DNA from: Amphibalanus amphitrite
Lineage: Eukaryota; Arthropoda; Thecostraca; Balanomorpha; Balanidae
Direction of reading: 5' to 3'
DNA: 64,000 nt
Assembly: GCF_019059575.1 (NCBI RefSeq)
Contig: NW_024882324.1
Span: 1 to 64,000 of the forward strand
The position numbers and the translations under genes are program-made. Below the pieces are notes generated by a model. It had not been told where the DNA came from and searched no databases. It saw nothing but the letters and a program-made list of their open reading frames with translations. This document shows positions 34,019 through 46,015 of the stretch, piece after piece (the stretch's first letter is position 1; the number at the start of each line of letters is the position of its first letter).

Positions 34019-36039
34019 CTCCAAGCTATAAAGAATAAAGAATTTGTTTAAAAGCTTCTTACCGACGACTTCTGGTGCTACTGGCTAGAGGCATTGTTAT
34101 TTATCGACCATTGGCTAAATCACTTTTTTGTGTTGTAGTTAGGTACTATGACGCAAGCTGAAAGTGAAGCCCTAAAATGGTGAAATAAGCGGTGAAATCC
34201 ATTGAGGGTTAACAGCCGACCTGCGGTTTACGTCTGTGACCTCGGCTCACGTTAGCGATAGGTGATGACAGACTAAATCGTTTCAATGGTTTAATATTAA
34301 GTACATGTAGTACATGTAGTACATGTAGTACATGTAGCACATGTAGTACATGTAGTACATGTAATAGTGTCAAATATAGAGTTCATTTTCAATAAACAAA
34401 TAAACAAATGTAACAAGAAAATGTTCGCATCTTATTGTCATACGTGTGAAGCGTTTACCTCATTGTTGCAAGGGATATTGCTGAACTAAATAAGCAAAAG
34501 ACATTTAAAAAATGCACAAGCTTTAGCCCTTCATCGTGTTGACCACACCACTTGACCTACTGTCATAAATCGTCGAGTATATAGCAAAACCCGTTCATCG
34601 TCTTATATACCTCTGTCTTTGATTACAATGATAACGTATATCTTTCTAGGGTGTACAGAGGTCTAACTATATGATTGTATGTGTATGCAATCAAATACAG
34701 TGTCTGCACCTCCTCCAGCCTCTGTGCCCTGTGTAATAAATTATAAGTTGTCTGCGTGTCCGTCAGCCGTATGTAAAAGAGAAGTTGTCGGTCTGTCTGT
34801 CTGTAACAATCGCAAAGTGTCATCCACATCTGGGTGTCTTGCGCCGGAACGGCGCCATGTAGGGGCGTGAAATTTGGCAGTCGACAAGCGTGGTCAAATC
34901 GAACGATCGTATTAAAATCTGGGTGCGATCCGACCAGGGGTGCGTCTCTGGCAGCGTCGCGAGCACGAGGCACGCTCGCCATTGGTTTAACACGGGGCGC
35001 GAAAAACGGCGCCGTCGGCCGAAATCGGTCCGACGCGTGCTCCTTTCCGGGCCTATATCTTGACGACCAGTTGTCACAGCGACACGCGGTTGCCACCGAT
35101 CGATAGAGGACAGATAAAGCTAGCGTATTGATATGGTTTTATAACAAAGGGCGCGTTACGTGCACATCAGGACCCATTGTTGTGAAAAAATGGCCGATTT
35201 CGTGCCTCGTGGAGGAAAAATCGGTGCCGTTTGAAAACGGTTTGGCCGAATGAAATCGGTGTGGTACCATTTTTTAGGTAAATATATGAGAAAATGGATG
35301 ATGGTAAACAAAAAGTGATTATGTCTACCATTTCCTTAATAATGTAAAATTCATTTGAAAGTTTGATGCGCGCAGAGTGCGCTGTCCTTTACAACACGAT
35401 AACGTATTGAAAACGTTGAAAATTGACCATGAAACACACGTATTCGGATAGCGCTTTCTTTTCTGATCAATATCCACCCAAAATATTATCAAAAAGTCAA
35501 TAAACTTCGGTGAAAATGACTCAGGCATACCACCGTGTTTTGTTAACGTTAGACATATTTTCCGATGAAATCCGATCGATGGCTTATAGCCGGCATGTCA
35601 TTAAACTTTTGCCAATCAGTCAGCACGGCATAGGCTGCAAGGCACCGCCCGCTTACGGATATTGCAAACCCTTGAAAATTGTAGTTGCATATAACTCAGC
35701 CGTTTCTGGGCCGATTGCGCTGAAACTTGGACTGTCGGCAGGCAGAGCACTCACCAAGCGATGTAGGGCCATGTGTCACGAGTGGGGTGGACTCATGCAC
35801 GTGCGCACGTGAGGGGGTCTGCTTCTACATCTGATGAATCCCTTGGTCGATTTCACTCAAATGTTGTACACTTTTGGGGACAATTTAAATAGGTGGATCA
35901 CATTAGTCATCTGGAGTCTCAGTAAGCGCGTGCGCACGTGCAGGGGCCCATTTATATATCTCAAGAACAGGTAGGACGATAGCACTCAAATTTGGTAAAA
36001 CTCATCGGTCAAGTATGAGAAGGGCATGAGTATGCCGGA
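34019..36039. other. Intergenic DNA, no gene recognised
   Basis: Contains a 9-bp (AGTACATGT)n microsatellite at about 34301-34362. From about 35690 to 36000 there is a repeat fragment with GTGCGCACGTG palindromes that resembles the interior of the 11616-12523 element. No coding region is supported. Confidence 0.5.
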
Positions 36040-36330
36040 TAGGTAGGGTACGGTATGGGAAGGGTAGGGTATGGGTAGCCTCGAAGAGCGGGTAGGCTTT
36101 GGGTAGGGTAGGCTTTGGGTAGGGTAGGGTAGGGTAGGGTAGGGTAGGGTAGGGTAGGGTAGGGTACGTATTGGTAGGGTAGGGTAGGGTAGGGTATTGT
36201 ATGGGACATGGGTAGGGTAGTGTATAGGATGGACGTAGTTTTGGGTATGGGTAGGGTAGGGTAAAGTATGGGTAGGACTAGGGTATGGGTAGGGTATGTA
36301 ATATGTATATTGGTAGGGTAGGGTAGGGCC
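36040..36330. repeat. (TAGGG)n pentanucleotide array
   Basis: Perfect and imperfect GGGTA repeats run for about 290 bases, the purest part being 36118-36172. Four or more G-triplets in close spacing make it a strong G-quadruplex candidate. It is internal and pentameric, so it is not the arthropod TTAGG telomere repeat. Confidence 0.9.
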
Positions 36331-37115
36331 TTTTGCGGCTTTTCCGATTGGCGGCGGATGGGCGTGCGATGCGGGCGGTTTCCTTTGTTGCGGCGTTTGC
36401 AGCGTTTTGCGGTTGGCGGCGGGCAGGCGTGCGATGCGGGCGTTTTTTTGCGGCGGTGTTTGCGTTTTTGCGGTGTTTGCGTTTGTCGGCGGGCGGCCGT
36501 TTTTTTGCGGCGTTTTGCGGTTGGCGGCGGGCAGGCGTGTGATGCGGGCGTTTTTTTTCGGCGGTGTTTGTGTTTGGCGGCGGGCGGGCGGGCGATGCGA
36601 GCGGTTTTGATTTGGTTGCGGCTTTTTTGCGTTTTTTGCGGTTTGCGGCGGGCGGGCGATTTTTTGTTTCCTTTTTACGGTGTTTGCGTTTGGAGCGAGC
36701 GGGCGCTTTTTTGCGGTGTTTGCGTTTGGTGGCGGGTGGGCGATTTTTAGGCGTTCTCGGTTGGCGGTTAGCGTGCGTGCGATGCGGACGTTTTTTCGGC
36801 GCTTTTGCGTTTTTTGCGTTGGGCGGGCGATTGTTTATTTTTTGCGACGTTTGCGTCAGCATTTCGGGCGTGCCTTTGGCGCATTTTGCGGTTTTAGCGT
36901 TTGGCGGCGGGCGGCCGTTTTTTTCGAGGCGTTTGCGGTTGGCGGCGGGCGTGCGTGCGATGGGGCGGTTTCCATTTTTGCGGCGGTTGCAGTTGGCGGT
37001 GGGCGGGCGCGCGATGGGGGCGGTTTTTATTTTTTGCGGCGTTTGCGGTGTTGTTTGCGGTTGGAGGCGGTCGTTTTTATTTTTGCGGCATTTGCGGTTG
37101 GTGGCGGCCGGGCGT
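36331..37115. repeat. G+T-rich degenerate minisatellite
   Basis: Units built from GGCGGCGGGCGGGCG, TGCGATGCGGGCG and TTTTTTTGCGGCGTTTGCG recur irregularly for nearly 800 bases. The + strand is almost pure G and T with few A and C. Overlapping open frames exist on both strands, but their proteins are only the repeat translated (Gly/Ala/Arg/Phe-rich). The TAGGG array abuts directly. Confidence 0.85.
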
Positions 37116-39469
37116 GTTTTTTATAATCCAATGTCCAAACTTTTGGATCCGTAGTGCTCCTCGAAGAGCCATATCTACCTACTATACAATTAAATAAAGT
37201 AACTATCAAACTCAACCCTAATTATATCAACATACAAGTTTTGACAACCAAACTAATGGCCCCATCAACAATATCTATCCAAACGTACAGTTATCGCGTA
37301 AACCTGTATTCTAGCACAGCGACAGAGGATCATCAAACCTGTGATCACCGCCAGCGCTCCACAATGGCCTCCCGCCGCACCCTCCCCTCCCCGGCGGCAC
37401 CTCATCGCGGCATTCACGGCGCGGCGCGCACCTTTGTGTCGCCGCCGCGCCGCGACTGACACAGCCAATGATGAAACGTGAGAACCCTCTGCCGAACAGG
37501 GCCGGCGTAAAATCCGGCGGCGGCGCTCTTCAGGGAAGAGGCGCGCGCCTTTGACGGCGAAGAAAGACCGCCCGCCGACCACCAGCAGGCAGTGTCGATG
37601 GATCGGCCCGTCAGCGCCAGCGAGCGAGCTCATCGTCCCGTGTGTCGGAGCCCGCCCGAGGGACAGCCGCCCCGCCGGGGTCGGCAGCACGGTCCCACAC
37701 GCTGTGACAGATACAGAGATCCAGTATGAAGGTCGCAATATCGATGGCTGATTCCGGTGGCTGGATGGGGAAGCAGCAGCCATGTTTGGGGGTGACAGGA
37801 ATTGCTTCAAACAAATGAGTCACTTCTTTATTAGTAAGCACAAATATTAAATGTCAAATGAATAACAAATTATTTCTACGGTTCTAACCATTCCTGGCTA
37901 GCATTCCTTGGATAACCATTGTCATTTTGAGGGAAGAGTACAGGGAATGTCGCAACCATCGAACGTCCTTGTCACTGCAAAACATACACATCGGAAATCC
38001 AGGTCATCGCAGTTTTGCTGAGGAAGGATTAGCTGTGTACCATTCCAGAGCAAACTTCCCATTCGAGTTCTGGTGGAGAAAAGCGGCAGTTTTGTGCGCT
38101 GCAGTGAATGATTTTCATTTCATGTTGGTACTGTTATCCCGGGGCATTTGCTTGCGATGTTTTACGTGTAATAGTTTGTGCCTGCGCTCTGAACATCAAA
38201 GCTACGCGTAGTTCGCCTTAGTTGGTTTGACCAACAGCGCATACTGCCCGAATCACCGGGTGCCCTTTGAACCTGTCGGAGCCAATTTCAAACTCGCCCA
38301 CATGAAAGCGGTTCCGAAATTAACCCGATAGCGTCATCTTGTTGATTATACGCAAGGTTAAGTCGAACTGATCAGGTTTGCTTCCGCTGCACAGTAGGCG
38401 ATTTCGCTATCCTAGCACTTCATGAGCTATATCTTAAGTTAGACTCAAAACCAGTCATCCTTAAACCCCTTATTTTGTGCCTAGTTTCAGTGCGCTTCAA
38501 CTGATATAAGTGTTTGCATCAGAAGTAATCAGGTTTTCTTTGCAACGTGCAAGAGAGCGAGCAATGCCTTTTCCCCATAGGCTTAACACAGGACAGAAGA
38601 GGCTTAACAAAAACATATACAGTGTTGTCTGTGTTATGACTTACTTCTCAACTAGTCAGTTACGGATGAACCACTTGATCGCAAACCACGGGTGCTGGTT
38701 TTGCAAAGAAAACATTGTTGCAAACATAGAGATCTCTGTGGTTGCAAAGGCGCTTTCAGACTGGTCTGTTTGGGGGAAAATAGTACCAACAGACTACCAC
38801 ATTTCAGGAGATCGCAAGTTATCGTGTTTTAGGAAGAAGGTAATTATCGGTGAAATAGAAATGGTTTAGCGCTGAAATTGCATGTAAGCAAAGCTAAGAT
38901 GCAATTGCAAAGCAAAAAAGAGGAGACCATGACTTGCGAAAAATTGTGGTTGTTTGAACGTTCCGATCACATGTTCTACAAATAAATAGCTTTAGCTAGT
39001 GCCTAGTATCGTGTCTACCTACAACGTAAGTGTAACGCTTATGTTTGGTGGTTGGGATTCAAAGTTGCGAAATGAATGTACGCTAACGGAGTTAAAGGAA
39101 GGGGTAGGAATTTCGTTTTCCGTTTGGCCTCTAAATGAGTTAGAACTTCGGTGCCACGTGGGCATGCTGCTCTCCCCGAACGGAAGCCATTTCTACCTAC
39201 CCGATTGTAAGTTTTTTAGGTCAGAGTTCCCAGGTCACGAAAATGGTCGAAGGAGGTCAAATTGCATACCATTTGATTCGGCAGATCTTCCTGAGTTCAT
39301 TAGTGGCTTGCCTGAATCGCTAGCTCAATTTGTTGGGAAGTTATGGACCAAAAACTATAATGACCAGATCATAGTGACGTCATAAATGACGTCACGCAAG
39401 TTCAACAATGCAAAAGTAAAGCATCGGACCTTGCAACAGTAAAGCTTGAACTAGTTTGATATCGTTCCC
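37116..39469. other. Intergenic DNA, no gene recognised
   Basis: A GC-rich block at 37350-37720 and ordinary AT-balanced sequence beyond it. Frames of 94-128 codons occur at 37927, 38510 and 38999 (+), but none shows a family motif or convincing splice structure. TGACGTCATAAATGACGTCA near 39374 marks the start of repeat-related sequence. Confidence 0.45.
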
Positions 39470-39885
39470 GGCGCCAAAATAGCAGCGTTCATTTTACAAC
39501 ATTGACTCACAATGGTGAGGTCATGTGATCGACCTGACCTCATGTGACCTTTAGGGAAAATCCGAGACATACAAACTGTGAATCCTCTGGAGGATACTAG
39601 GTTCTGTAAGTTTCATCTCCATGTGAAAGCTGCTCTGGCATTGAGGGCTTTGCGAAATTGCGACATCTGAGGATCGTGCAGAGGTTCACTTATGACGTCA
39701 TTGGTCCATGAACTGACCTGACCTAAAAATGTAGTTGGTGTCACAAGATTCGACTTGAATCAAAGGTCAGGTATGCCAAGTTTCAGCTTTCTATCGCTGG
39801 TGAGTTCGGAGCTGTCGCGAACAGAATCTTCGGTTGGGCGGCGGTACTTCGCTCTCCCCTCGGCCCTGCCCCCACCTTATACGGT
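39470..39885. mobile_element. Diverged half copy of the 26401-27314 element
   Basis: Runs parallel to 26920-27310: it shares GGCGCCAAAATA, CAATGGTGAGGTCA, GACCTGACCTCATGTGAC, ATCCGAGA(T/C)ATACAA, GGCA(C/T)TGAGGGC and GGTATGCCAAGTTTCAGCT in the same order. It has a single arm, so it cannot fold back, and is older judging by its substitutions. Confidence 0.75.
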
Positions 39886-40611
39886 AAGGGTTGAGCAAAA
39901 CGCCCATAACTCCGTGAATCGCAAAAAGTCGCAGACAATTTTAACAGGGTATTGAGAACAAACATTAGGCTACTAAGTAATGGTGTTTTTGTGGCCGGAT
40001 CTCGCGGACAGTAAAACATGCGCATTGCCAAACGTTGTACACAGTCTTGAACTGATGCAGTCAAAAAGGTGTAATGCAAAATATTATAAAAAATATAGAG
40101 AAGCTTCAAAAGTTGAAAGTATGGCATGCATATTACTTCGCAAGGAATGAGGTTTCAATCAAAATTAGAGTTTTCAATATATTCAACTTTTGTCTTGATT
40201 TACAGCTCTAAATATAACTAGGATCAAATCACGACCAGGCACCAGTGCTCAGCCTCTCCAAAAAAGGTCGTGTTTGGACGTGTGTGGTTTGAAAGTGTTT
40301 GGCTTGATGTTACAAATAGTGTCACATTTCGGGTGCTGGGATATTTAGCTACAAAATACGCCAGTATTTATTCATATTTGCCATCATTTTTTTCGGGCCC
40401 CTGAAGCGCTAGAATGCATGGATCGCCTACAGTGCGCTGCAGGCCGAGGATAGGGTCGGCTTCAGGGCAACTCGGCTCGGATCGAGCAGAACAGCTTGGA
40501 GATTGGCTTCGTCTGAACACGCAGCCCGCAATCTAAAACATTTTGTGATTTGTTTTTGCAGACGCCTCACAGCAGGCGACAGCCAACCCGTGGCGGCATC
40601 TTTCAACAAGG
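39886..40611. other. Intergenic DNA, no gene recognised
   Basis: AT-rich sequence, with no exon or element ends recognised before the TTAA at 40612. Confidence 0.5.
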
Positions 40612-40653
40612 TTAAAGGTAGTGTGCCAGCTTTCCTGGACCGTATGGAGTTAA
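40612..40653. repeat. 34-bp unit bounded by TTAA
   Basis: TTAA at 40612-40615 and 40650-40653 enclose 34 bases starting AGGTAGTGTGCCAGCTTTCC. The same 34 bases, in reverse orientation and with one change, are the loop of the adjacent palindrome (41701-41734), again between TTAAs. Confidence 0.75.
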
Positions 40654-40675
40654 AGGTAGTGTGCCACCTTCCAAT

Positions 40676-42760
40676 GATTTCCCATTTTATTTTTCCTAGG
40701 ATAAGAAGCTTCTGTTTTTACCTAATATAGCAAAAAAAATCAAAAATGGGCCCGAAATAGTGCTTTTTTCGCCTAAAAGTTTATCGGTTTTTCGATACGC
40801 ATAACAACTGTAGTGGGCTGACCTGCAAACAGGCGTCGGCAACAATCGCGAACGCGGCGCACATGTGACAATAAGCAAAGGTCATTATAGAGTTACGACG
40901 TACGGGAAGGAGTTATCAGCTGTCTAATCGTAGACAACACAATGTCTAATTTAAACTGTAAGCACGTATTTGTATTGTTTCTTTAATTTGGCTGCCGAAC
41001 ATTAATTTATGGTTTGAAATATGATTTTATGTAAAATAATTTATATGAAACAGCCGTCTCTAAAGTTATGACCCCATCTCACCACATGAAAGTGGCAGAA
41101 ATGACAATGATCAGCTGACGCATTTTTCTTGGCCGAAGTCAGAGCGCGGCCCGACGCACCACCACCGCACCACAAAGTATGAGCAGAAGCGACCTGCGGT
41201 AGACCGCGCCCAAAGCCAGGGCCCCGGTAACGTGAGGTAGCCGAGTCGGGGCAGTGTGCGCTGACCCAAGCCGGAGCCGCGGCTTTGGGCGCGGTCTACC
41301 GCATCCCCGGGCAGCCCCGGGCTATCACATGACACCGGGAGGACGCGCGGCCCCGGCTTGGGTAAGCGCACGCTGCCCCGACTCGGCTACCTCACGTTAC
41401 CGGGGCCCTGGCTTTGGGCGCGGTCTACCGCACCACCTAACAGGCGTGTTCGAAACCGCAGGAGATGATGATGAACGGGTTTATCGAAACTTGATTGGAT
41501 GAGCCTATCGGTAATAGCGATTTCAGAGTGTGCATTTATTGTTCATAGTGGTGTGAAATGTGGTTGGGGTACGACCGACAACCCGTCGGGGCGAATTTCG
41601 CACTGGGGTACTCAAAATTTGAAGAATTTAAGACGTTTCCATGAGTTTTGAAGGTATGGATAAGTTCTAAAAATCCGGTTATCCCTATCTGGGCCATTAA
41701 CTCCATACGGTCCAGGAAAGGTGGCACACTACCTTTAATGGCCCAGATAAGGAGAACCGGATTTTTAGAACTTATCCATACCTTCAAAACTCATGGAAAC
41801 GTCTTAAATTCTTCAAATTTTGAGTACCCCAGTGCGAAATTCGCCCCGACGGGTTGTCGGTCGTACCCCAACCACATTTCACACCACTATGAACAATAAA
41901 TGCACATACTGAAATCGCTATTACCGATAGGCTCATCCAATCAAGTTTCGATAAACCCGTTCAGCATCATCTCCTGCGGTTTCGAACACGCCTGTTAGGT
42001 GGTGCGGTAGACCGCGCCCAAAGCCAGGGCCCCGGTAACGTGAGGTAGCCGAGTCGGGGCAGCGTGCGCTGACCCAAGCCGGGGCCGCGCGTCCTCCCGG
42101 TGTCATGTGATAGCCCGGGGCTGCCCGGGGATGCGGTAGACCGCGCCCAAAGCCGCGGCCCCGGCTTGGGTCAGCGCACGCTGCCCCGACTCGGCTACCT
42201 CACGTTACCGGGGCCCTGGCTTTGGGCGCGGTCTACCGCAGGTGGCTTCTGCTCATACTTTGTGGTGCGGTGGTGGTGCGTCGGGCCGCGCGCTCTGACT
42301 TCGGCCAAGAAAATGCGTCAGCTGATCATTGTCATTTCTGCCACTTTCATGTGGTGAGATGGGGTCATAACTTTAGAGACGGCTGTTTCATATCAATTAT
42401 TTTTCATAAAATAATATTTCAAACCATAAATTAATGTTCGACAGCCAAATTACAGAAGCAATACCAATACAGGCTTACAGTTTAAATTCGACATTGTGTT
42501 GTCTACGATTAGACAGCTGATAACTCATTCCCGTGGGTCGTAACTCTATAATGACCTTTGCTTATTGTCACATGTGCGCCGCATTCGCGATTGTTGCCGA
42601 CGCCTGTTTGCAGGTCAGCCCACTACAGTTGTTACACATATCGAAAAACCGATAAACTTTTAGGTGAAAAAAACACTATTTCAGGCCCATTTTTGATTTT
42701 TTTTGCGATATTAGGTAAAAACAGAAGCTTCTTATCCTAGGAAAAATAAAATGGGAAATC
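40676..42760. mobile_element. 2.1 kb near-perfect palindrome
   Basis: Left arm 40676-41700 and right arm 41735-42760, each about 1,025 bases, are inverted copies with few differences. A 34-base loop (41701-41734) lies between them. Smaller palindromes built from GCGGTAGACCGCGCCC and CGAGTCGGGGCAG blocks are nested inside each arm (about 41190-41435 and 42000-42240). Inverted copies of the same short frames appear in both arms and have no family resemblance. No transposase is seen. Confidence 0.85.
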
Positions 42761-43332
42761 ACTAGGGTGACCCGCGTGCTCCGCAACGCGATAATGGGTA
42801 TTTTTGATCGGCGGGTGTTTGTTTGTTCTTGTGTCGGTTGGGTTATCTATCCATTTCGGTCGATTGCTTTTTAACGGCTTAACGATTTGGTTTGGAAAGA
42901 ATATCCATCGCATCGAGGTGTCCGTGTCTGTTAAGCATGCTTGCTACTTCAGAAACTGCCATTTGAGTTCAGTGAACCTGTCAAATGTGTTTTATAACTT
43001 AGGTGCGTAGTTTTATGACAAATGAAAGGCGTAGATAATTTTCGCTAAAAATGGTTTGCAGAGGTTTGAAACATTTATATTTTTAAGAGTACTGTTGCTT
43101 GTCATGCAAACGTGATGATTGGATCTTGAAGAGAATTGAATGCTCTTTCTAATGATAGCATTTTCAGTTGTCAAACGCATCAGGCTAAGCAGGAAACCCC
43201 GTGTAATTATTTAGTGGCACATTATGGACAAATGCCATTTTCTTTAGCGATTTATTCCACCTTATTTTTGATCAATTAGCTTTTCACAATTTTCCCATGA
43301 GAGGTGGTACATTTCCTTTGCCAATAGGCATT
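42761..43332. other. Intergenic DNA, no gene recognised
   Basis: AT-rich, single-copy-looking sequence between the large palindrome and the hAT-like MITE. No exon was recognised. Confidence 0.45.
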
Positions 43333-43340
43333 GTTTTAAC

Positions 43341-43642
43341 CAGGGCTGCGGAGTCGATGAATTTTCGGCGACTCCGACTCCGACTCCGACTCCGGCTTTC
43401 AAAAACCATCTCCGACTCCGACTCCGACTCCGGGCAGAATTGTCGACTCCGACCGACTCCAACTCCGACTCCGACTCCGCAGACCTAGCAGGGCTGCGGA
43501 GTCGACAGATTTTCGGTGACTCCGACTCCGACTCCGGCTCGGGTTTCTAAAATCGAGTCATCGACTCCGACTCCGACTCCGGTCACAACTGTCGACTCCG
43601 ACCGACTCCGACTCCGACTCCGACTCCGACTCCGCAGCCCTG
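43341..43642. mobile_element. hAT-like MITE rich in GACTCC repeats
   Basis: Starts CAGGGCTGCGGAGTCGA and ends with the inverse (..CTCCGCAGCCCTG). Both sides are flanked by the 8-bp duplication GTTTTAAC (43333-43340 and 43643-43650). CAGGG ends with an 8-bp target duplication are the hAT superfamily hallmark. The interior is mostly GACTCC repeats and contains a second internal CAGGGCTGCGGAGTCGA at about 43488, so the element is two tandem copies in one insertion. Confidence 0.85.
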
Positions 43643-43699
43643 GTTTTAACTCTCTCAGTCTGACGGTCACGTGAAAATAAAATAAAATCCGAAATCCGT

Positions 43700-44149
43700 C
43701 CGAAACGTCAATTTTTCAAACAAAAGTGCCCTCACGGGTGCACGTGGCGCGTGCCATCCACTGCACCGCACACCATTCGATAGCCCGTTCGATTCTCTAC
43801 ACGATGCTGTTTTCCCCGTGCCGTTTGGGAGCACGGTTACCGAGATATTGTACGGGGACCGTACCCGTGTCGGGCGAATTTAGCCATTTTCGCCCGTTTT
43901 TGCAAGCCGATTTATACATGTAAAGTCTATGACGCGAATTTGCACTTTTTGGGCACGCGCCACGCGCTCGCTATCGATCCGATCGAGCCGAGACCCCTCA
44001 AAGGCACGTTGTCCATCCTTGTTCTATAAGTTGCGCAAATTTCAGCGCGGTAGGTGCAACGGTCTGACCTGTAACCCGCGCTACGTAGCCCCATGTCGCG
44101 ACCTCGGTAACAGACAGAAACTACGTCACCACAAATAGTAATATAGACA
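43700..44149. repeat. 3' part of the 1.2 kb CCTACC-family repeat unit
   Basis: Contains GTGCACGTGGCGCGTGCCAT and ends in ..ACAAATAGTAATATAGACAAG, matching the unit ends at 45350 and 57260. Its 5' part is not present. Confidence 0.55.
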
Positions 44150-45349
44150 AGCGGCTGCGCCACTTGCTTCGCGGCGTAGCCAGAAAATGCGGCAGCAGCC
44201 AATTTGTTTTCGACTGGAAGCAGATATATGGACGGAAACGTGGAGAAAAATTTTAAACATCTAGATAACTATTCTGAGGGCTTAGTTGGATGAAATTTGG
44301 GTCTTACGGGGTCAAGTCAGGTCAAATTGGTCATCCCTGGTCACACCGGGTCAGGCCATGTCACCTTCGGTCAGGCAAGGTCGTATAGGTCACCACGTCA
44401 CATTGGATCGGCCACACACTACTACTTCTACCCATACCACTACTCCTACCACTACTCCTACCACTACCCCTACCACTACCTCTACCACTACCCCTACCCC
44501 TACCAGTACCACTACCCCTACCCCTACCACTACCACTACCCCTACCCCTACCACTACCCCTACCACTACCCCTAATACTACCCCTACCCCTACCGCCACT
44601 CCTACAAATACTACTACCACTACACCTACCACTACCACTGGGTCATGTGAGGTCACAGACTATCAGATAAACTGATAAACTAAAAAAGAGTTCTTAAAAC
44701 TGCTCCTACACGTATCACTCCATTATTCTTTATCATATTTGGTGGAAATGGCGCCTTGAGACAAATGTGGCGCATTGCGACAAAAGTGGCGCATTTGTGC
44801 CTGTCGTCTTGCCATGCATCCTTCCACAGAATTGCACCTTTATCGGACCATATTTGACAAAGTTGTGCAATTTCCGGCAAAAATGGCGCCTTTCGACAAA
44901 TGTGGCGCATTACGGCAAACGTGTTGCATTTGTGTTAGCGCATTGAAAACTGTCTTTATTTAACGAAAATCAACATCTTCACTCGCCTCTGTTTATCAGA
45001 ATAAATAAGCTGCCAATCCGTAAATGAGATGCACCCGCCGCCGCTTGCCATGCATTTTAGTTGCAAAGTCCATCGAACCCGGCTGCCGATGCCTTGAAGA
45101 CCGAGCAAATTTGTGAGGAAATGCACCTTTTTCCAGCGCGTGCCACGTGCGAACCATCCATCCCCCGAGACCCGAAACACGACACTGCACGTGCCCGTGA
45201 CGTCATCAACACCGTGCGAAAATTTCAGCCCCATCGAACGCACCGTTTGACCTGTGCACGGCGTCAAAGCACACCTCTGCAGGTTGCAAACAGAAACACA
45301 CACATTCACACATACCTACAGAGTTTCATTCTACAAATAGTATAGTAGA
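44150..45349. repeat. Complete 1.2 kb repeat unit with CCTACC microsatellite (unoccupied Harbinger site)
   Basis: Order of parts: hairpin GGCTGCGCCACTTGC..GGCGTAGCC at about 44154-44182; GGTCA repeats (44315-44400); CCTACCACTAC microsatellite (about 44412-44640); degenerate TGGCGCATT..CGACAAA repeats (44750-44935); GCATTTGTGTTAGCGCATTG at 44923-44942; and the tail ending ATAGTATAGTAGA. It is collinear with the unit split by the Harbinger and TTAA insertions at 47.8-57.3 kb. End hairpin plus central microsatellite recalls Helentron-type non-autonomous elements, but I cannot prove that. Confidence 0.7.
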
Positions 45350-46015
45350 CAAGCGGCTGCGCCACTTGCTTCGCGTCGTAGCCAGAAAATGCGGGAGCAG
45401 TCAATTTGCTTTCGAATGGTCTTTGATTTAAATTGATCTGTCGTCTGGAAACAGAGATATGGACGGAAACGTGCAGAGGAAAACTTTGAACATAATAACT
45501 ATTCTGAGAGCTTAGTTGGATGAATTTGGGTCATACGGGGTCAAGTCAGGTCAAGTTGGATATCCCTGGTCACACTGGGTCAGGTCAGGTCACCTTCGGT
45601 GAGGCCAGGTCGTATAGGTCACCACGTCACATTGGATCGGCCTGTACCACACTTCTACTACTTCTACGCATACCAGTACTCCTACCACTACCCCTACCAC
45701 TACCCCTACCACTACCCCTAACACTACCCCTACCACTACCACTACCCCTACCACTACCCCTACCACTACCTCTACCACTACCTCTAACACTACCCCTAAC
45801 ACTACCCCTACCACTACCACTACTACTACTACCCCTACTACTACTCATACCACTACTACTACCCCTACTACTACCCCTACCACTACCCTACCCCTACCCC
45901 TACCCCTACCCCTACCCCTACTACTACCCCACTACTACTACCCCTACCACTACCCCTACTACTACCCCTACCACTACTACTACCCCTACTACACCTTTTT
46001 GCGTTAGCTTTTGAC
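45350..46015. repeat. Partial repeat unit with long CCTACCACTAC microsatellite
   Basis: Begins with the same hairpin (45354-45382) and GGTCA segment as the unit at 44150. It then has about 340 bases of CCTAC/CACTAC repeat (45655-45995), the longest of three such arrays. Beyond that it diverges from the complete unit. Confidence 0.75.

Noticed and set aside
36040-36330. (TAGGG)n as a telomere or interstitial telomere
   Set aside because: Arthropod telomeres are usually TTAGG; this is a different pentamer in an internal location with impure flanks.
36278-37126. Open frames up to 196 codons on both strands of the G+T-rich block
   Set aside because: Translations are only the minisatellite unit read in different frames (Gly/Ala/Arg/Phe or Lys/Arg/Pro repeats).
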